Shown: piece after piece, positions 1 to 11,760 of the stretch | How the letters are laid out: each line of letters begins with the position of its first letter | Position numbering within the stretch: position 1 is the stretch's first letter | NCBI GenBank assembly: GCA_014825775.1 | Contig: MVAQ01000027.1 | Span: 85,077 to 149,076 of the forward strand | Reading direction: 5' to 3' | Length of the DNA: 64,000 nt | DNA from: Krasilnikovozyma curviuscula | Lineage: Eukaryota; Basidiomycota; Tremellomycetes; Cystofilobasidiales; Mrakiaceae | The notes under the pieces: model-generated | Told to the model about the DNA's origin: nothing | The model's input: only the letters and a program-made list of their open reading frames with translations | The model's database searches: none | Made by a program: the position numbers and the translations under genes

Positions 1-222
1 AGGCAAGGTTTGACTAACTTTGAGGTTAAGGTCGAGCTGTCGGGATGGAGAAGTGGAAAGTGGAAGTGAGAGTCTCCAATCTGTGTCGAGGTTTGTGGTA
101 TCAAGAGTAAAAACGTCTTGTCCAAGGTGTGTGGGGCGTCGTTCGGGTTTAGGGAAGCGTCGCAAGCAATATCTCCATACTTTGCTTTTGAGTCACCACG
201 AGGTTCAAAATTTTGCAGTGAG

Positions 223-283
223 GTGAGTTTACAACCCCTGTGATGACTCTCTAGTAAACCGTCTCACTTCAAATTCCCTGTAG
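223..283 (+). other. Possible 5'UTR intron of the cystathionine lyase gene
   Basis: A good donor (GTGAGT at 223) and an acceptor (CCTGTAG ending at 283) lie just upstream of the start codon at 288. A 61-nt intron here matches the sizes of the coding introns. Nothing upstream (1-222) looks convincingly coding. This is inference from splice signals only. Confidence 0.35.
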
Positions 284-287
284 CAGT

Positions 288-1980
288 ATGGCTTTCCAGA
301 CACAGGCTGTGCATAAAGGGAGCAACCTCGACCCCAATACTGGATCAGTTATACCAGGAATTCATCTAGCCAGCACGTTTGTTCCCAACAATCCAGGTGG
401 ATTCCTCTACTCCAGATTCTCGAATCCTAACAGAGATGGACTCGAGACGTGTCTTGCTGAGCTTGAGGGTGGGGAGGCTGCTTTCTGCTTTGGGTCGGGT
501 TCGGCTGCTGGTTCGTATAACCTCGTTAGTTTGCGTCAGTCTTTCTATCTAACTTCTTTTCTCTCACTTAGGTGCTATGATGGTCCAAGCTCTGGGTCAT
601 GGAGGAGAAGTTGTTGCAATTGACGATATGTATGTATTGCTCAGTAGGCGTCAACTATTCCCATCCACTTTGTTTCACTGACGATGTGATTTGTTGAACA
701 GGTATGGAGGGTCTTACAAGCAGCTCAGTGTTATGTTCCCACAGATGATGAACATCAAGACCAAGTTCGCCAGCTTCTCCACCATGAAGACGCCTCAAGA
801 AGTGCTCGATGTCATTTCTCCTGAGACCAAGGTACGATGAATAGTCCTTGTATAGAAAACATTGGTTGACCGACAACAATTCATATTTGTAGCTCGTCTG
901 GCTGGAATCTCCAACGAACCCAACCCTTCTGCTACCCAATTTGAAGATGATCATTGACGCAGTAAAGTCGCTTCCCAATGCGCCACTGGTGATGGTCGAC
1001 AACACCTTCCTATCGCCCTACTTCTCCAATCCTATTCTCTGGGCTGGTGCTGATGTCATAATGCAGTCACTCACGAAGCTCATCGGCGGGCACAGTGATC
1101 TTATTGGTAAGCAGCTTCCTTTCGAGATTACCTTTCTCAGCCTGTTCCAACCTTCTTTTCCATAGGTGGAGCTCTCATCGTAAGAAAAGGTCTACCGGAA
1201 CTTTGCAACAAATTCCGTTTCCTTCAAGGTACCGTGTAAGTCCCACACTTTTTCCTTTCCACCCGCAATTGCCAAGACTGAATCATCGTCCATGTAACTT
1301 TGTCGACTTCTCTTTAAGAATAGCGGTGCTGTCCCAAGTCCGTTCGATGTTTTCCTAGCTCAACGAGGTCTTAAAACACTCGCCGTTAGAGCAATGCAGT
1401 GCGGTCGATCGGCGCTCGAGATTGCACAGAAGATGCAGACTTTGCCAATGATCAGTAAAGTCACCTATTGCGGCCTTGCTTCTCATCCAGACTATGAAAT
1501 TGCCAAAGCGTCTTTATCTCAACAAGTCAAGAAGGATCTCAAGAGGATGCGGTGGGACGAGAAGCTCGAAGGTGGTATTCCTTATGGAGCCGTCTTGTCG
1601 TTCTGGGTGAAAGGAGACGAGGAGACAGCTGACAGGTTCTTGAACAGTCTGAAAATTGTCGCACACGCCGGTAGGTTTCTTTTACTACCTCCACTTCCAT
1701 CGTCTTGGAACGCTACACTCACCAACATCTTCTGTTTGCTTTTCCAGTGTCGTTAGGAGGGGTAGAGTCGCTGGCGTGCAGACCGATGCAAATCACTCAT
1801 GCAGCTATGCCTGTTGAGTTGAGACAGCGTTTGGGCATCACGGAGAATATGGTCCGATTTAGCGTCGGGGTCGAGGATGTGGACGATCTGTTCGCAGATA
1901 TCCAACAAGCATTGCTCGCTGCTGAAAAGCACACCAATGGGAACGGAGAAGCTATTTCAAAGAGACAGAAGACGGCGTAA
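288..1980 (+). CDS. CYS3: Cystathionine gamma-lyase-type PLP enzyme of Cys/Met metabolism
   Basis: Seven exons (288-510, 572-629, 702-831, 893-1106, 1166-1235, 1324-1670, 1748-1980) encode 424 residues. The protein is a full-length member of the Cys/Met-metabolism PLP family. Visible landmarks are the phosphate-binding YSRFSNPNRDGLE segment near residue 43, the aspartate in VMVDNTFLSP, the PLP lysine in SLTKLIGGHSD, and the C-terminal LGGVESL box followed by a THAAMP-like segment. The family cleaves cystathionine in the cytosol, giving cysteine in transsulfuration. The basic tail ending KRQKTA could act as a small nuclear signal, but that is a guess. The overall pattern fits gamma-lyase best; cystathionine beta-lyase or gamma-synthase cannot be excluded without alignment. 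A possible 5'UTR intron ends at 283. Confidence 0.85.
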
Positions 1981-2135
1981 GAGCTGAATAGAACTCGAGG
2001 TCTTTCTGGTTGATGGATTCTAACTGAGAGGATATTGAAGACTTTCTCCCTGTAGCTCTATAGAAGACGATGTAGATAGAAAGACAACAAACACACAGCG
2101 AATATCATCTACCTTGCCTCTGTCAAACTCCTTCA

Positions 2136-4157
2136 TTATCTCTCTACTCCTGGAACAGCAAAACACAGCGCTAACCAAATGATGAACCAGGCACCTCCGA
2201 CTAGCAGAATGTGCTTCACAACCTTGGAGTGAATGGCGATCACTCTCGGGTCCTCAATAACGACCTCAGGCCCAAAAATGGGAGGTCTTTTCAAAATCTT
2301 CTTCCGTTTGACTTTGATGATTGCGCCTTTGAAGGAGTGCCTTGACACAATCGAAATCCGCCGGATCATGTTGGAAAAATTGGTACCGACGTCAAGATGC
2401 GGCAGCTGTGGAGGTCCTTCCTTCGACGAAGTGAATGGATCTGTAAATAGTGTTGGCTGGTCGGAACCTTCGCCGTTGTCCTCAGTGAGGGTTGGGAGAT
2501 GTTTGAGCTGGGATCGAGGCGTGCCTTCTACCAGATGGAGATCGTTGTCGCTTGTTTCTGAAGCACCACCGATGTTTGCTTCTTCATCCAGTTCAAGATC
2601 TTCGAGCTCCCACGGGTGCATTTGTCGAGCTTTTCTTCCCCAGACTATTATGGGAACACATCATGTTTGATCATTCAGAATGATAGAACATAAGCAGCTA
2701 AATGAAGATCGACGCACCTTGTGTACAGAATCCCACTGAAGCAGAATACAGCTGCATGGACCCAAAACAAGCAAACAGTGCACTTGGAATTCTGGCTAGA
2801 CGGTAGCGGAAGTGATGATCTGGTAAGCAGTAGATCATCACGATTAACAGCACGAGGGAAATGGCGAGGTCTATGAGTCCAATGGCCGTCCTACAATTTG
2901 AACAGGAATTAGAACGGTACAGCTGATCAACGTTGGTGAATTTAGAATAAAACTCACCAGAACAGTTGCTTGGGGACGTTAATATTAGTCGAAGCGTATG
3001 AGAGGAAGTGCGGGAGGGAGTGGGACTCGAGCAGATGTAAAGTCGCTCCATACACAGGCATGAAGACATCTGGATGAGTTGAAGTGTGTAGAGAGAGTCT
3101 TGTCCTCTCTCGTACGTTATCTTCGAGGTTCAACTCTCTCCCAGCTCCTCGTCGGAGGAACGTCGCCCAGGCTCGACGACAGTCCTCGCGGAGGGGTTGT
3201 TGGGCGAGGATGTCTTCGAACTTAGTGAAGCCGGAGGAGTTGGAGATAGTTTTACCCAAAGGGTTTGATTCCGTTGAGCAATTAATTGGTTCGTCTAGTC
3301 CAGTATATGAACAGACTGTCGCATTGTTGTCCCTGCAGAGATGGTGCGTTCAGAACCCCGGAAAGAACACATCGCAGTGGTGAAGAACCAGACTGACCAT
3401 TGGCACGACTTAAGATCTCCTTTTCCAATCAAGGTGATATCACCATTTATCCCAATCTCTCCGTCGATCCTGCTTTTCGGTAGGGTGTTCATCGACGCGA
3501 CACCTAGTGCGAGGACATCTGGCGCTCTCAACCCAAGTTTCTCATACCCTTCAGGAGAAGACCAAGAATCTGCTGGCTTTAAGTTGGGACGAGGTGCTTT
3601 CTGTTGCTCGTGGAGAGGGAGCTCGTAGAATTTCTTGTGGTACGTCCTAAACCATACGACAAACAGGAGGTTTTCGACTGAGATCTCGGTGTGGGTGAGG
3701 AACTGGTTTCAGACGATTTAGTAAATAAGAAAAAAAGAAATACTAGGCACAAACTGGGAGTAATTCTCACCTGTTCAAAGTCCTTGAATCCTAGAGGTGA
3801 GCAAGTTGCGCCAGAAAGAATCTCGCCGAGAGTAACGTCTCCCAGTGCGTTTCGACTAAGAGTTCGGTGCAGTGATGACAACCCAGGCAGGAAAGTGCTG
3901 GAAGAACTGGCATTCCTGGAGGACCCTCGACGTTTCTGGGTGCTGGGCAGGCCCGAGAGCACGACCTTGCCTTCCGGTCCAGGGTTAAAAGGATCCTCGA
4001 AGTAGTCGGGCAGTCTCCAGGGCTCAGACTTGAGTTTGACTGGATTTGGAGGACTGCCAACGACTGTCGAAATGTCTGAACCGAAAGGAGAGGGAGAAGG
4101 TCCTTCGCTCTCGACGTTGTGCACGGTCAGAGTCATTTCTGGATTTGTTGCCGGCAT
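2136..4157 (-). CDS. RGS-domain membrane protein, Rax1-like architecture
   Basis: Five exons on the minus strand (4157-3771, 3702-3398, 3332-2958, 2890-2718, 2644-2136) give 582 residues. A Ser/Pro-rich N-terminus leads into an RGS box that starts near TLGEILSG..CSPLGFKDFEQFL and is interrupted by a long loop. It ends in the FEDILAQQPLREDCRRAWATF helical segment. Three membrane segments follow: one at TAIGLIDLAISLVLLIVMI, one around PSALFACFGSMQLYSASVG, and a last one at HILLVGGAWFIIWLALCF, ending AVPGVER. RGS plus C-terminal membrane segments is the layout of yeast Rax1 and fungal RGS-TM proteins, which act in G-protein damping or cell polarity. A clearer Rax1 lies at 32342-34030, so this is probably the second RGS-TM type. 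The first ATG of the frame is at 4157, just after an acceptor-like TTTGACAG, so an upstream exon is possible. Confidence 0.78.
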
Positions 4158-5520
4158 GCTCCCTGTCAAACCAACCCTGGTGAAGACGGGTCGAAGACGT
4201 CGTTAGAAGGGAAGATCGAGGAAAAACGTAGCCAGAAAGCTCAAATATACCCACTAGAGTTGAATATGCGGTCGGCGTGTGGGATCGATGAGTTTCTAGA
4301 GTAAAGGGGAGGACCTGGACCTGGAGAAGCACGGGCTGTTGTTGTCGATAGGGGGCGATCGCTTGTTTACCTAAAGATCGTTGTACTTCCCATCCAGAGA
4401 AAGAAGAGGTCCAAGGGTGGATGGTGAGGAGGGGTTCCAAGCTCGATGAGAGCAGAGGTCGGCTGCCCATCGCAGGTGAATGCAAGAGCGGTGAAGCCAT
4501 GCGACTGACGAAAGCGGCGAGACGGAGGTAAAATAAATATCATGCGAACGCCCGCCAGGAGGGCGTGGCGACTGGAGATCTCTTGCACGCCATTATACCA
4601 GTTCAAGGAATCCCAGCCCTCGCCTTCATTTTCTTCATTAACGCGTCTTGCTAGGACGCCGATCCAAGAATAGGGATCAGGCGCTTGTGGTCCGCTGGTT
4701 TGCCGCTGCTGCAGCAGCGCGAGGGGCAGACCAATTCTGTCTGAAGCGAGATTTCAGGGCAGGTTCTTGTTTTCCTCGGATATGGAAGATGTTCAGGTGT
4801 TCATCAAGGATTCTTGCTTGCGTTGAATAGTCGCCTTTTTGTACTTCGACGACGATGGAGCTCCAGAAGTGAAGAGAGTTGCTGATGTAGGACAAAGCTT
4901 GAAGAGCTACTCTCAAAAGCGCTGATCACTTAATGCTCAGCTTCCATGTTTCGAGGTATTGTCTCTGGCCTGCTGCATCCTCTTCTCTTCTCTGAAAGAC
5001 TCTCATCAACCGCTCGTCTGTCTGAAATATCGTGAGTCGACTGACTGGAGACCCTCGCATCTTGAGTTCAACCAACTCCATCGTTACTCACAGACAATAC
5101 ACGCACCCAACCTCATACCAGCTTACATATATCCCACTCATACACTACACCTTCTCATTTTCTTGCGCATAGCTCAGCAATCCATACCCCGCCCCCTCTC
5201 CGTCATTCTCCGATCGATTCGTTTCTTGCGAGTGCATCGCAAGATCTTTCGTATCTCTAACGGGAAATAGCTTGATCTTGCAGTGAACCATCTTTTTCGT
5301 TATTATTGTTACTCGTCAGAATCCTCCTGGCAAGACTGAGCCTGATATAACATCGTGATGTTTTTGATCAGCTCGTGCTTTTCCCCACATCCCCTTACCC
5401 CCGTCTTCGGGTCGAAGCGCCGTGCTCTCAAATGGCGACAGAGGATTGACGCTTTTTCCATTTTGTCGTTTTATCCAGCTCAACTTGATTTCCAGAGAAA
5501 ACAGAAAAAGCTCCAGAAGG
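4158..5520. other. Divergent intergenic region (1.36 kb) with a 16-bp palindrome
   Basis: This separates the RGS gene (-) from the first transporter (+). It should hold both promoters and perhaps 5'UTR introns. At 4704-4719 there is a perfect palindrome, CGCTGCTGCAGCAGCG. Open frames here (for example 4024-4500 minus and 5355-5669 plus) lack recognisable domains. I see no tRNA or repeat family. Confidence 0.5.
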
Positions 5521-7980
5521 ATGTCTGTGTATCGTCCCAGCGTTGGAGACCTGATATATGCCGTGAGTCGTCCTACCTGGTCTACATATCTCCGCGATAT
5601 CTGGCGCGAAGCCGTAGCCTGACTGACACCAATTCCGTGCTTGGCTTCAAAGGGTCTCTACCCAGGTAAGAATTCTTTCTACCTAATCATATCCTCCTCA
5701 ATTGGAGGGCATGTCAAGGCTGGTTCAGGGTTTTTGCTTAACGAAGATGTGTGCTGGAGCGCGACGCTAACAAAAACCTCTCGGTATGCCGCACCAGTCA
5801 TCAAGATGTCAGCGACCATCCTCTGCGGCTTCTTCCTGACAAAGAAAGGCCTGTTTCCACCAGCAGCATCCAAGGGGATGTCCCAGATAACCATGTAAAG
5901 AACTCCAATCTTTTTTTCTTCTTCGTCTTCTTTGTATTGATTGCCGACCTGATCTCCGAACTTGTCACGCAGGAATATTGCCCTCCCAGGTCTCTTCTTT
6001 GGAAACATCGTGACAAGTATCAACCTGGAAAACGTGTCTGCTATGGGTCCTATCGTGATGATCGCTTTGATATATCAAGCTTGTGGACTGGTGCGTTTCC
6101 AACAAAAGAATTTTCGCGTTCACTACGTCTTTGTCGCAATCCATCCCCTCGGACCATTCACTCACTCACCCTCTCCTATGAATAGGTACTCTCCTTCTTG
6201 GTCAGGGAGTTCTTTTATGTTCCAGCGGACTTTCGCTGGGGAAGTAAGTAGCGCATAGAATTCAATGTACTCCACCGGCCTCTGGCTGATTCTTTTCTTG
6301 TTTTGTAACTCAAGTTTTGTTGCTTGGTACATTGTGAGTGATGTTCTTAGTCTCTTTAATTTGATGTTTGTTAATTCATCTTCTTTTTCATTTTTGAAGC
6401 TCGAACTGGTATGTCGCAAAAACACGAAACGATTGATTCTTTGTTATGGTCTTTCCATGTCTAATTAATGTCTCTGTTGGCGACTCCAGGGGAAACCTTC
6501 CCAACGCTAGTGAGTCCCACATTAAAAATTATCCGTTCATTGATGTGTCACCAAGATTAAATCCTTGCAACTGCAGTCGTCCAGACGGTTGCGACACAGG
6601 CGCCTTTCGACCCTTCAACCGACCCGACTCTTGGCATCGCCTACGTCTCAATATTTGTTCTTGTACTAAATATTACTTTCTATGGATTTGGAACCTGTAA
6701 ACTTGTCAAGCTTGATTTCCCGCCTGAAGGAGAAGAGGAAGTTGAAGCGGAGTTTAAGCGAGAAACACTCAAGTCCAAATGGTCCAGAAGGATCAGCACA
6801 TTGAAGAAAAGGAAGCAGACTTGGATGAGCAACAAGGACTCGGTGTTCATTGCAGAATCAGCTGTCCCCGAAGTGGAAAAACTTGAGAGGGAGGCTGCCA
6901 TCCCAGCAATAACTGCCGTTTCGAGCTCCCGTCTTGCTAGGATTCAGACTGGAGATCATCCGCTTCCTCAAAGTATCACTAGACCATCTAGTTTGGAAAT
7001 CCTCCCAACCTCTCGACCGCCCACACCGCCTCAAGTCGACGACCTCGAAGTTCGACCTCGCACCTCTTCCCCGATCCCTATGAAGCGAACGAAAAAGGAA
7101 CAGCTCTTATCTATCGGTATAGCTTTCCTCCAGGGGGTCTTCACTCCGATCCCTACAGCCATCTTCCTAGCTCTACCCTGTGCGCTTATAAGTCCCTTGA
7201 AAGCATTGTTCATCAACACGGTAGATGGATGGAGTATCTCTCGTATCCCCAATGCTCCAAACGGCACACCCCCTCTTGGCTTTGTGATGGACACATGTAC
7301 TTTCTTGGGAGACATCGCAATCCCTGGTGGTAAGCATGATGTTTGTTTACTATCATTCAGGCAACTCTTCTCTAATCCCAACAATGGCTCTCTTCCCCTT
7401 TCCTCAGGTTTGCTTCTCTTAGGAGCTTCTTTTGCAAGAATCAAGATCGATTCAAAGTCCTGGAGAAAGCTGCCACTCGCTGCTATCTTCACGATGTCGC
7501 TTAACAAACTTGTTGTCTTACCAGTAATTGGCATTGTGAGTCTAAATCCACCTCTTCACCTAGGTCTTTGAGCACTAATGCTGAAGTAAAACATAATTGC
7601 GACTCTTGTAACTTGCCAGCTCATGACAAAAGGACTTCAGAACCACACCAATTTGATACCGTCGACCGACAAGATGCTGACATTCTGCGTCATGCTCCTC
7701 AGCGGAACACCTTCCTCCGTCAATCAGTTGGTTATTACACAAAGTGGGCTTTTATTTTACCCAGTTCAGATTATTGAAGTTGTTCTGACCGTTACTATCT
7801 TAGTATACTCAACGTCGGGAAACATAGACACCCTCGCCAGCTTCTTGCTCGTGCAGTGTAAGCCTGTCTTCTTTACCATTCCATCTGAGTTTGAGACCAA
7901 ACTTAAACTTTCTTTATATAGATCTGGTTCTCTTCATTGCGTCGTCAGGTCTAACAGCCATAGCGATTTCGCTTTTGTAG
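5521..7980 (+). CDS. Auxin-efflux-carrier (PIN-like) membrane transporter, first tandem copy
   Basis: Thirteen exons (5521-5562, 5653-5665, 5798-5894, 5973-6090, 6186-6243, 6315-6333, 6400-6408, 6490-6509, 6577-7329, 7408-7535, 7620-7743, 7804-7857, 7922-7980) sum exactly to 497 codons plus stop. Membrane helices occur at both ends with a Ser/Pro-rich cytosolic loop between (roughly residues 180-300). This is the layout of the AEC/PIN-like family, which in yeast includes Ecm3. Family marks include NIALPGLFFGNI, the SNWGNLPNA segment and NQLVITQIYSTSG near the end. Substrate is unknown; fungal members are not proven auxin carriers. Four exons are only 9, 13, 19 and 20 nt, so automated annotation may misplace them. 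The next gene is its paralogue in the same orientation, 444 bp downstream. Confidence 0.87.
6400..6408 (+). other. 9-nt microexon of the first transporter
   Basis: CTCGAACTG is flanked by TTTTTGAAG and GTATGTC. It supplies the codons for the conserved F-S-N-W stretch; leaving it out would delete the SNW of the SNWGNLP motif. The paralogue has the equivalent CTCTAATTG at 9354-9362. Confidence 0.8.
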
Positions 7981-8424
7981 GGCTGAAGTGAATTAGAGCC
8001 GGGGGGACACTGGGAGCTGTTGTAATTGTGAGTGACATCCTTCTTGTGTTGTATGAGATGAACCGCTCATTCTCAACTTCCTCTGTCCAAAGTCTAGTAT
8101 GCATTCTTTAACATTGGTTTGGTAGAAAGGATTATCGCAAGATCGCGACCTAGCACCAACCAACAACGCTCCATGGTCTTTGTTTTAGGAAGGACTACCA
8201 CACCCCCTGCTTTCAGACCTTTTTTTCTATCGATCTCCATATGAGATTAGCCCACTATTCACACATGACGATTTTTTTTCTCTTTTTCACCACTTTTCCT
8301 ATGTTTTCGGAATGCTGGATCAAGCCGGAGACTCGACGGAGAACGCAGTCAATTTTCATTGCTTTATCTCCAACCATAATACACCTTCTAATCAGCGGTC
8401 CAGTCTGATACGCGTCTTTCAACA
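7981..8424. other. Intergenic region between the tandem transporters
   Basis: It holds the 3' end of the first copy and the promoter of the second. T-rich tracts lie around 8220-8300. Nothing else is recognisable. Confidence 0.5.
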
Positions 8425-11117
8425 ATGTCAGCTCACGAGTCTGCTGGGGCTCTCATCTACAGTGTAGGTGTTGTGTTTCTCTCAGGTCGCCTGCTTTCTC
8501 GCCCCAAAAAATTGACTCGTCTGACCGCCTCTTTTCTGATATACCAGGGATTGTATCCAGGTAAGCGTTAATGATTACTAACATCACATTGTCTTAGGAG
8601 ACCTTGTTTATTGTGTGTTTCATCGACCCTGAATCCTGTTCTTTGTTTTGTCTGTGACTGTCCAACTCACCTGGAATCCACAGTGATCAAGATGACCATC
8701 ACAATGCTCTGCGGGTTCCTGTTGACAAAGGGTGGCCTCTTTCCACCAGCAGCGTCCAAGGGTATGAGTCAAGTAACGATGTGAGTTTTCCGAGGTCATT
8801 TCACGCAGCAGTCTCCCTGTCGCGCCAATCGAAGGCTGAATATTGATATGCCTTTCCTCACAGGAACATCGGCTTGCCAGGTCTGATATTTGGAAGCATT
8901 GTCTCGAGTCTGAACACGGAAAATGTGTCTGCTTTTGGTCCTTTGGTCATGATGAGTATTATGTACCAAATCATCGGTCTGGTTAGTAGTCCAGGACGGC
9001 ATTCAACTCGGGATGACCCGTTTCGGACTCAGATACTGACTTCTTGTCCTCCTTCACTGCTCTAGATACTGTCTTTCATCGTGAGGGAGTTTTGCTATGT
9101 TCCCAGAGGTACGCTCTGTCTTTCCAGGGGACTAGGAGACGGTAGTCATGTCTAGGCTTGTCAGGGAAAAGCTGCGCTCTTAACTTCCAACAATACTGAC
9201 ATCTCGCCTTTCGCCTTGATGCACTTTGTCTTCTGATAGATTTTCAATGGGGAATTCTGTTACTAGGGATGTTGTGGGTGACAACCATCTTCGGGATCGT
9301 AAAGCTAGTCCCAGATAACTGACATGTTGCCTTCCATTTCGCGCTTTCAACAGCTCTAATTGGTGAGTACAATGATAGTGAAGATTTTGAATGGCCTGAG
9401 AGACCTTGTGATATTGCCGCTGATGGAAGAATCACTATTGACGTCTCTCTCTGTCGCTTCGCAGGGGAAATCTTCCGAATGCAGGTCGGTACCGATTGCC
9501 CTCCAAACGTCTGTCAAAGCAATTATAAATACTTACGTTATGCTTATTCTATTTTAGTTGTTCAAACGGTTGCTCTCCATGAACCTTTTAACTGTGAGTT
9601 TACTTCACACGACGTCTAGACGTGCTTTCTCGGACCTTATCTTCCGCTTCACACAAAATAGCTTCAACCGACCCAACACTAGGTGTCGCCTACGTCTCCA
9701 TTTTTATTTTGATCCTCAACATCACGTTCTATGGCTTAGTCGGTTCCCCCCTCCTCGTGACCTCATCTTCCGCAACTCATTCAATTTTACTCATTCATAG
9801 GGCACATGCAAGCTAGTGAAACTAGATTTCCCACCTGAAGGACAAGAATGGGAAGAAAAAGAACGAGAGCCTCTCAAGGTTCGCTGGAGACGACGATATG
9901 ACACCCTAATGACGAAGAAACCAGTCTGGCGAACTAAGAAGCAATCCACTGACTTCATCGAAGCGGCAACCATCACACCCGATGTGGAAAAAGTGGACCC
10001 TCAAGTTTCTCAACCTCTACCATCTACTAATCCAGCGATCAACCGACTCGCGCGAATTCACACATCCGACCATCCGTTACCGCCAATGACTCGTCCCCCC
10101 AGCTTGGAGATCTTACCCACCTCAAGACCTATCACACCACCAAGCGCACCCTCCCCTGTGGCTCCTAAACAGCCAATGTCGATTCGCAGGCGAAGGTTGC
10201 ACAGTATCGTCGCGTTCTTCAAAGGAATGGTTTCTCCAGTGACTATCGCCATCGCCATTTCATTACCCTGTGCGCTAGTACTCCCTCTTAAGGTAGGTTA
10301 TTTTACGTTTACCTTTGGTAATGAATTCCGCGTAATTGATAGTCGAATGTTCTACCAGGCGCTGTTTGTTGACGTCGACGGTTGGAGCGGAACTCGAGTT
10401 CCGTATGCGCCGAACGGTACAGCTCCTCTTGAGTTCCTTATCGACACAGCCAATTTCCTAGGGAATCTGACTGTTCCGGGAGGTGAGTGGTCACGCGGAC
10501 TCTGGCTTTTGTTTATTGTGTTTGACAGCCCGCGATATAGGTTTAATCCTGCTGGGTGCATCTTTCGCTCGCATCAAAATCAACGCTCAGTCATGGAAGA
10601 AACTCCCTCTTCCAGCCATTTTGTTTGTCTCTCTTAACAAGCTGGTGGTGTTGCCGGTGATTGGAATTGTGAGCTCACTTCGTTTTCATGACAATTCTGT
10701 TTTCACACTGGAAGCTCGAGCTAACGGCTTTTCCTTGAACTTTAGGTCATGGTCAAAGGTTTCCAGAACCACACCGATCTGTTCCCTAAAACTGACAAGA
10801 TCCTCACTTTCGTGGTTATGCTCCGTAAGTACACGACCATTTCATAGCCTGACGGCACAGATATTGATGCCGTTTTCGTTCCCGTATTCCCAGTTGCTGG
10901 CACACCGAGTGCTGTCAATCAGCTTGTCATTACTCAGATATACTCGACGTCAGGTAACGTCGACACATTGGCAAGTTTCTTGCTCGTGCAGTGTAAGCTC
11001 ATACCAACACCCTCGTCGCATTTTCCTTCATCTCTGCTAACCTAGCATCTTTTTTCAGATCTTGTTTTGTTTATCGCATCATCGGGACTCACAGCGATAG
11101 CGATTTCGCTACTGTAG
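8425..11117 (+). CDS. Auxin-efflux-carrier (PIN-like) membrane transporter, second tandem copy
   Basis: Sixteen exons (8425-8463, 8548-8560, 8684-8780, 8864-8981, 9066-9108, 9240-9273, 9354-9362, 9465-9484, 9558-9593, 9662-9738, 9801-10292, 10359-10482, 10541-10668, 10746-10824, 10894-10992, 11059-11117) give 488 codons plus stop. It aligns along its whole length with the preceding gene: MTITMLCGFLLTKGGLFPP near the start, SNWGNLPNAVVQTVA, and the ending SSGLTAIAISLL. Helices flank a variable charged, Pro-rich loop, as in AEC/PIN-like carriers. Compared with its paralogue it has extra introns at 9594-9661, 9739-9800, 10293-10358 and 10825-10893. It lacks one intron (7744-7803 in the first copy), and one intron near residue 100 lies 15 nt further upstream. 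The 9- and 13-nt exons are shared. Substrate unknown. Confidence 0.87.
9354..9362 (+). other. 9-nt microexon of the second transporter
   Basis: CTCTAATTG lies between TTTCAACAG and GTGAGTAC. It encodes the conserved S-N-W residues in phase with its neighbours, matching the 9-nt exon at 6400-6408 of the paralogue. Confidence 0.8.
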
Positions 11118-11760
11118 CCAAGCTTGTGATGGTGCAATTCTCGGGTAGCTATACCCCTTCGTGCTTCTACCTTGATCTCTTTAAACCTTCTATCGTTGTA
11201 TTGCTATGGAATTTCCTATTTAGAAGTGTTACACCTCCGGTGACTTGAGAGAGCTAATCCATGAAGCATTGGAACCTTCTTCGCCTGTGCGGATCGAATA
11301 CTATCCAAATCACGCCTTTCCACACGGTTCCTTCGGCAGACAAGTTTATCTATCATTATCCATTCGTTTTATTATTATCTCGACGTTGTAGGAGAAAACA
11401 AAAAAGTGCATGAAATCGCCTCGATCTTGCGGCAGGACAAAAAACCTGGGTCGATGGTTCCAGGGTGCTCTCCCACCAAACTTTCACCCCATCTCAAGCC
11501 TCCAGCCTCCCCCAACTCACAAAAATCAGCTTTCCACTTGGAAGGTGTTTCCATTGTCTTATGGGTTGTTGATCCAGTCACCTCTAGGAATTGTCAGTTG
11601 TATAGCTGGAAGCACGAGCCGAATCTTTTTGTTACCAATCAAGATTTAGTGCTTTTGAATACGAATTTCATCGTAAGTTCTTTCTTTTCTCGACATCTCC
11701 GTGTCCTGCTGTGGCCTTTACTTCCCTTCTCTCATCTTGATTGAAACAGACTGGACAACA
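11118..11760. other. Intergenic region with a possible 5'UTR intron
   Basis: It holds the 3' end of the second transporter and the leader of the eIF4A-like gene. A donor at 11673 (GTAAGT) and an acceptor ending at 11749 (TTGAAACAG) would make a 77-nt leader intron that ends 11 nt before the start codon. No other feature is seen. Confidence 0.45.

Noticed and set aside
4024..4500. 158-residue minus-strand frame at the 5' end of the RGS gene
   Set aside because: It overlaps the RGS exon in another frame and has no family resemblance; it is more likely leader sequence.
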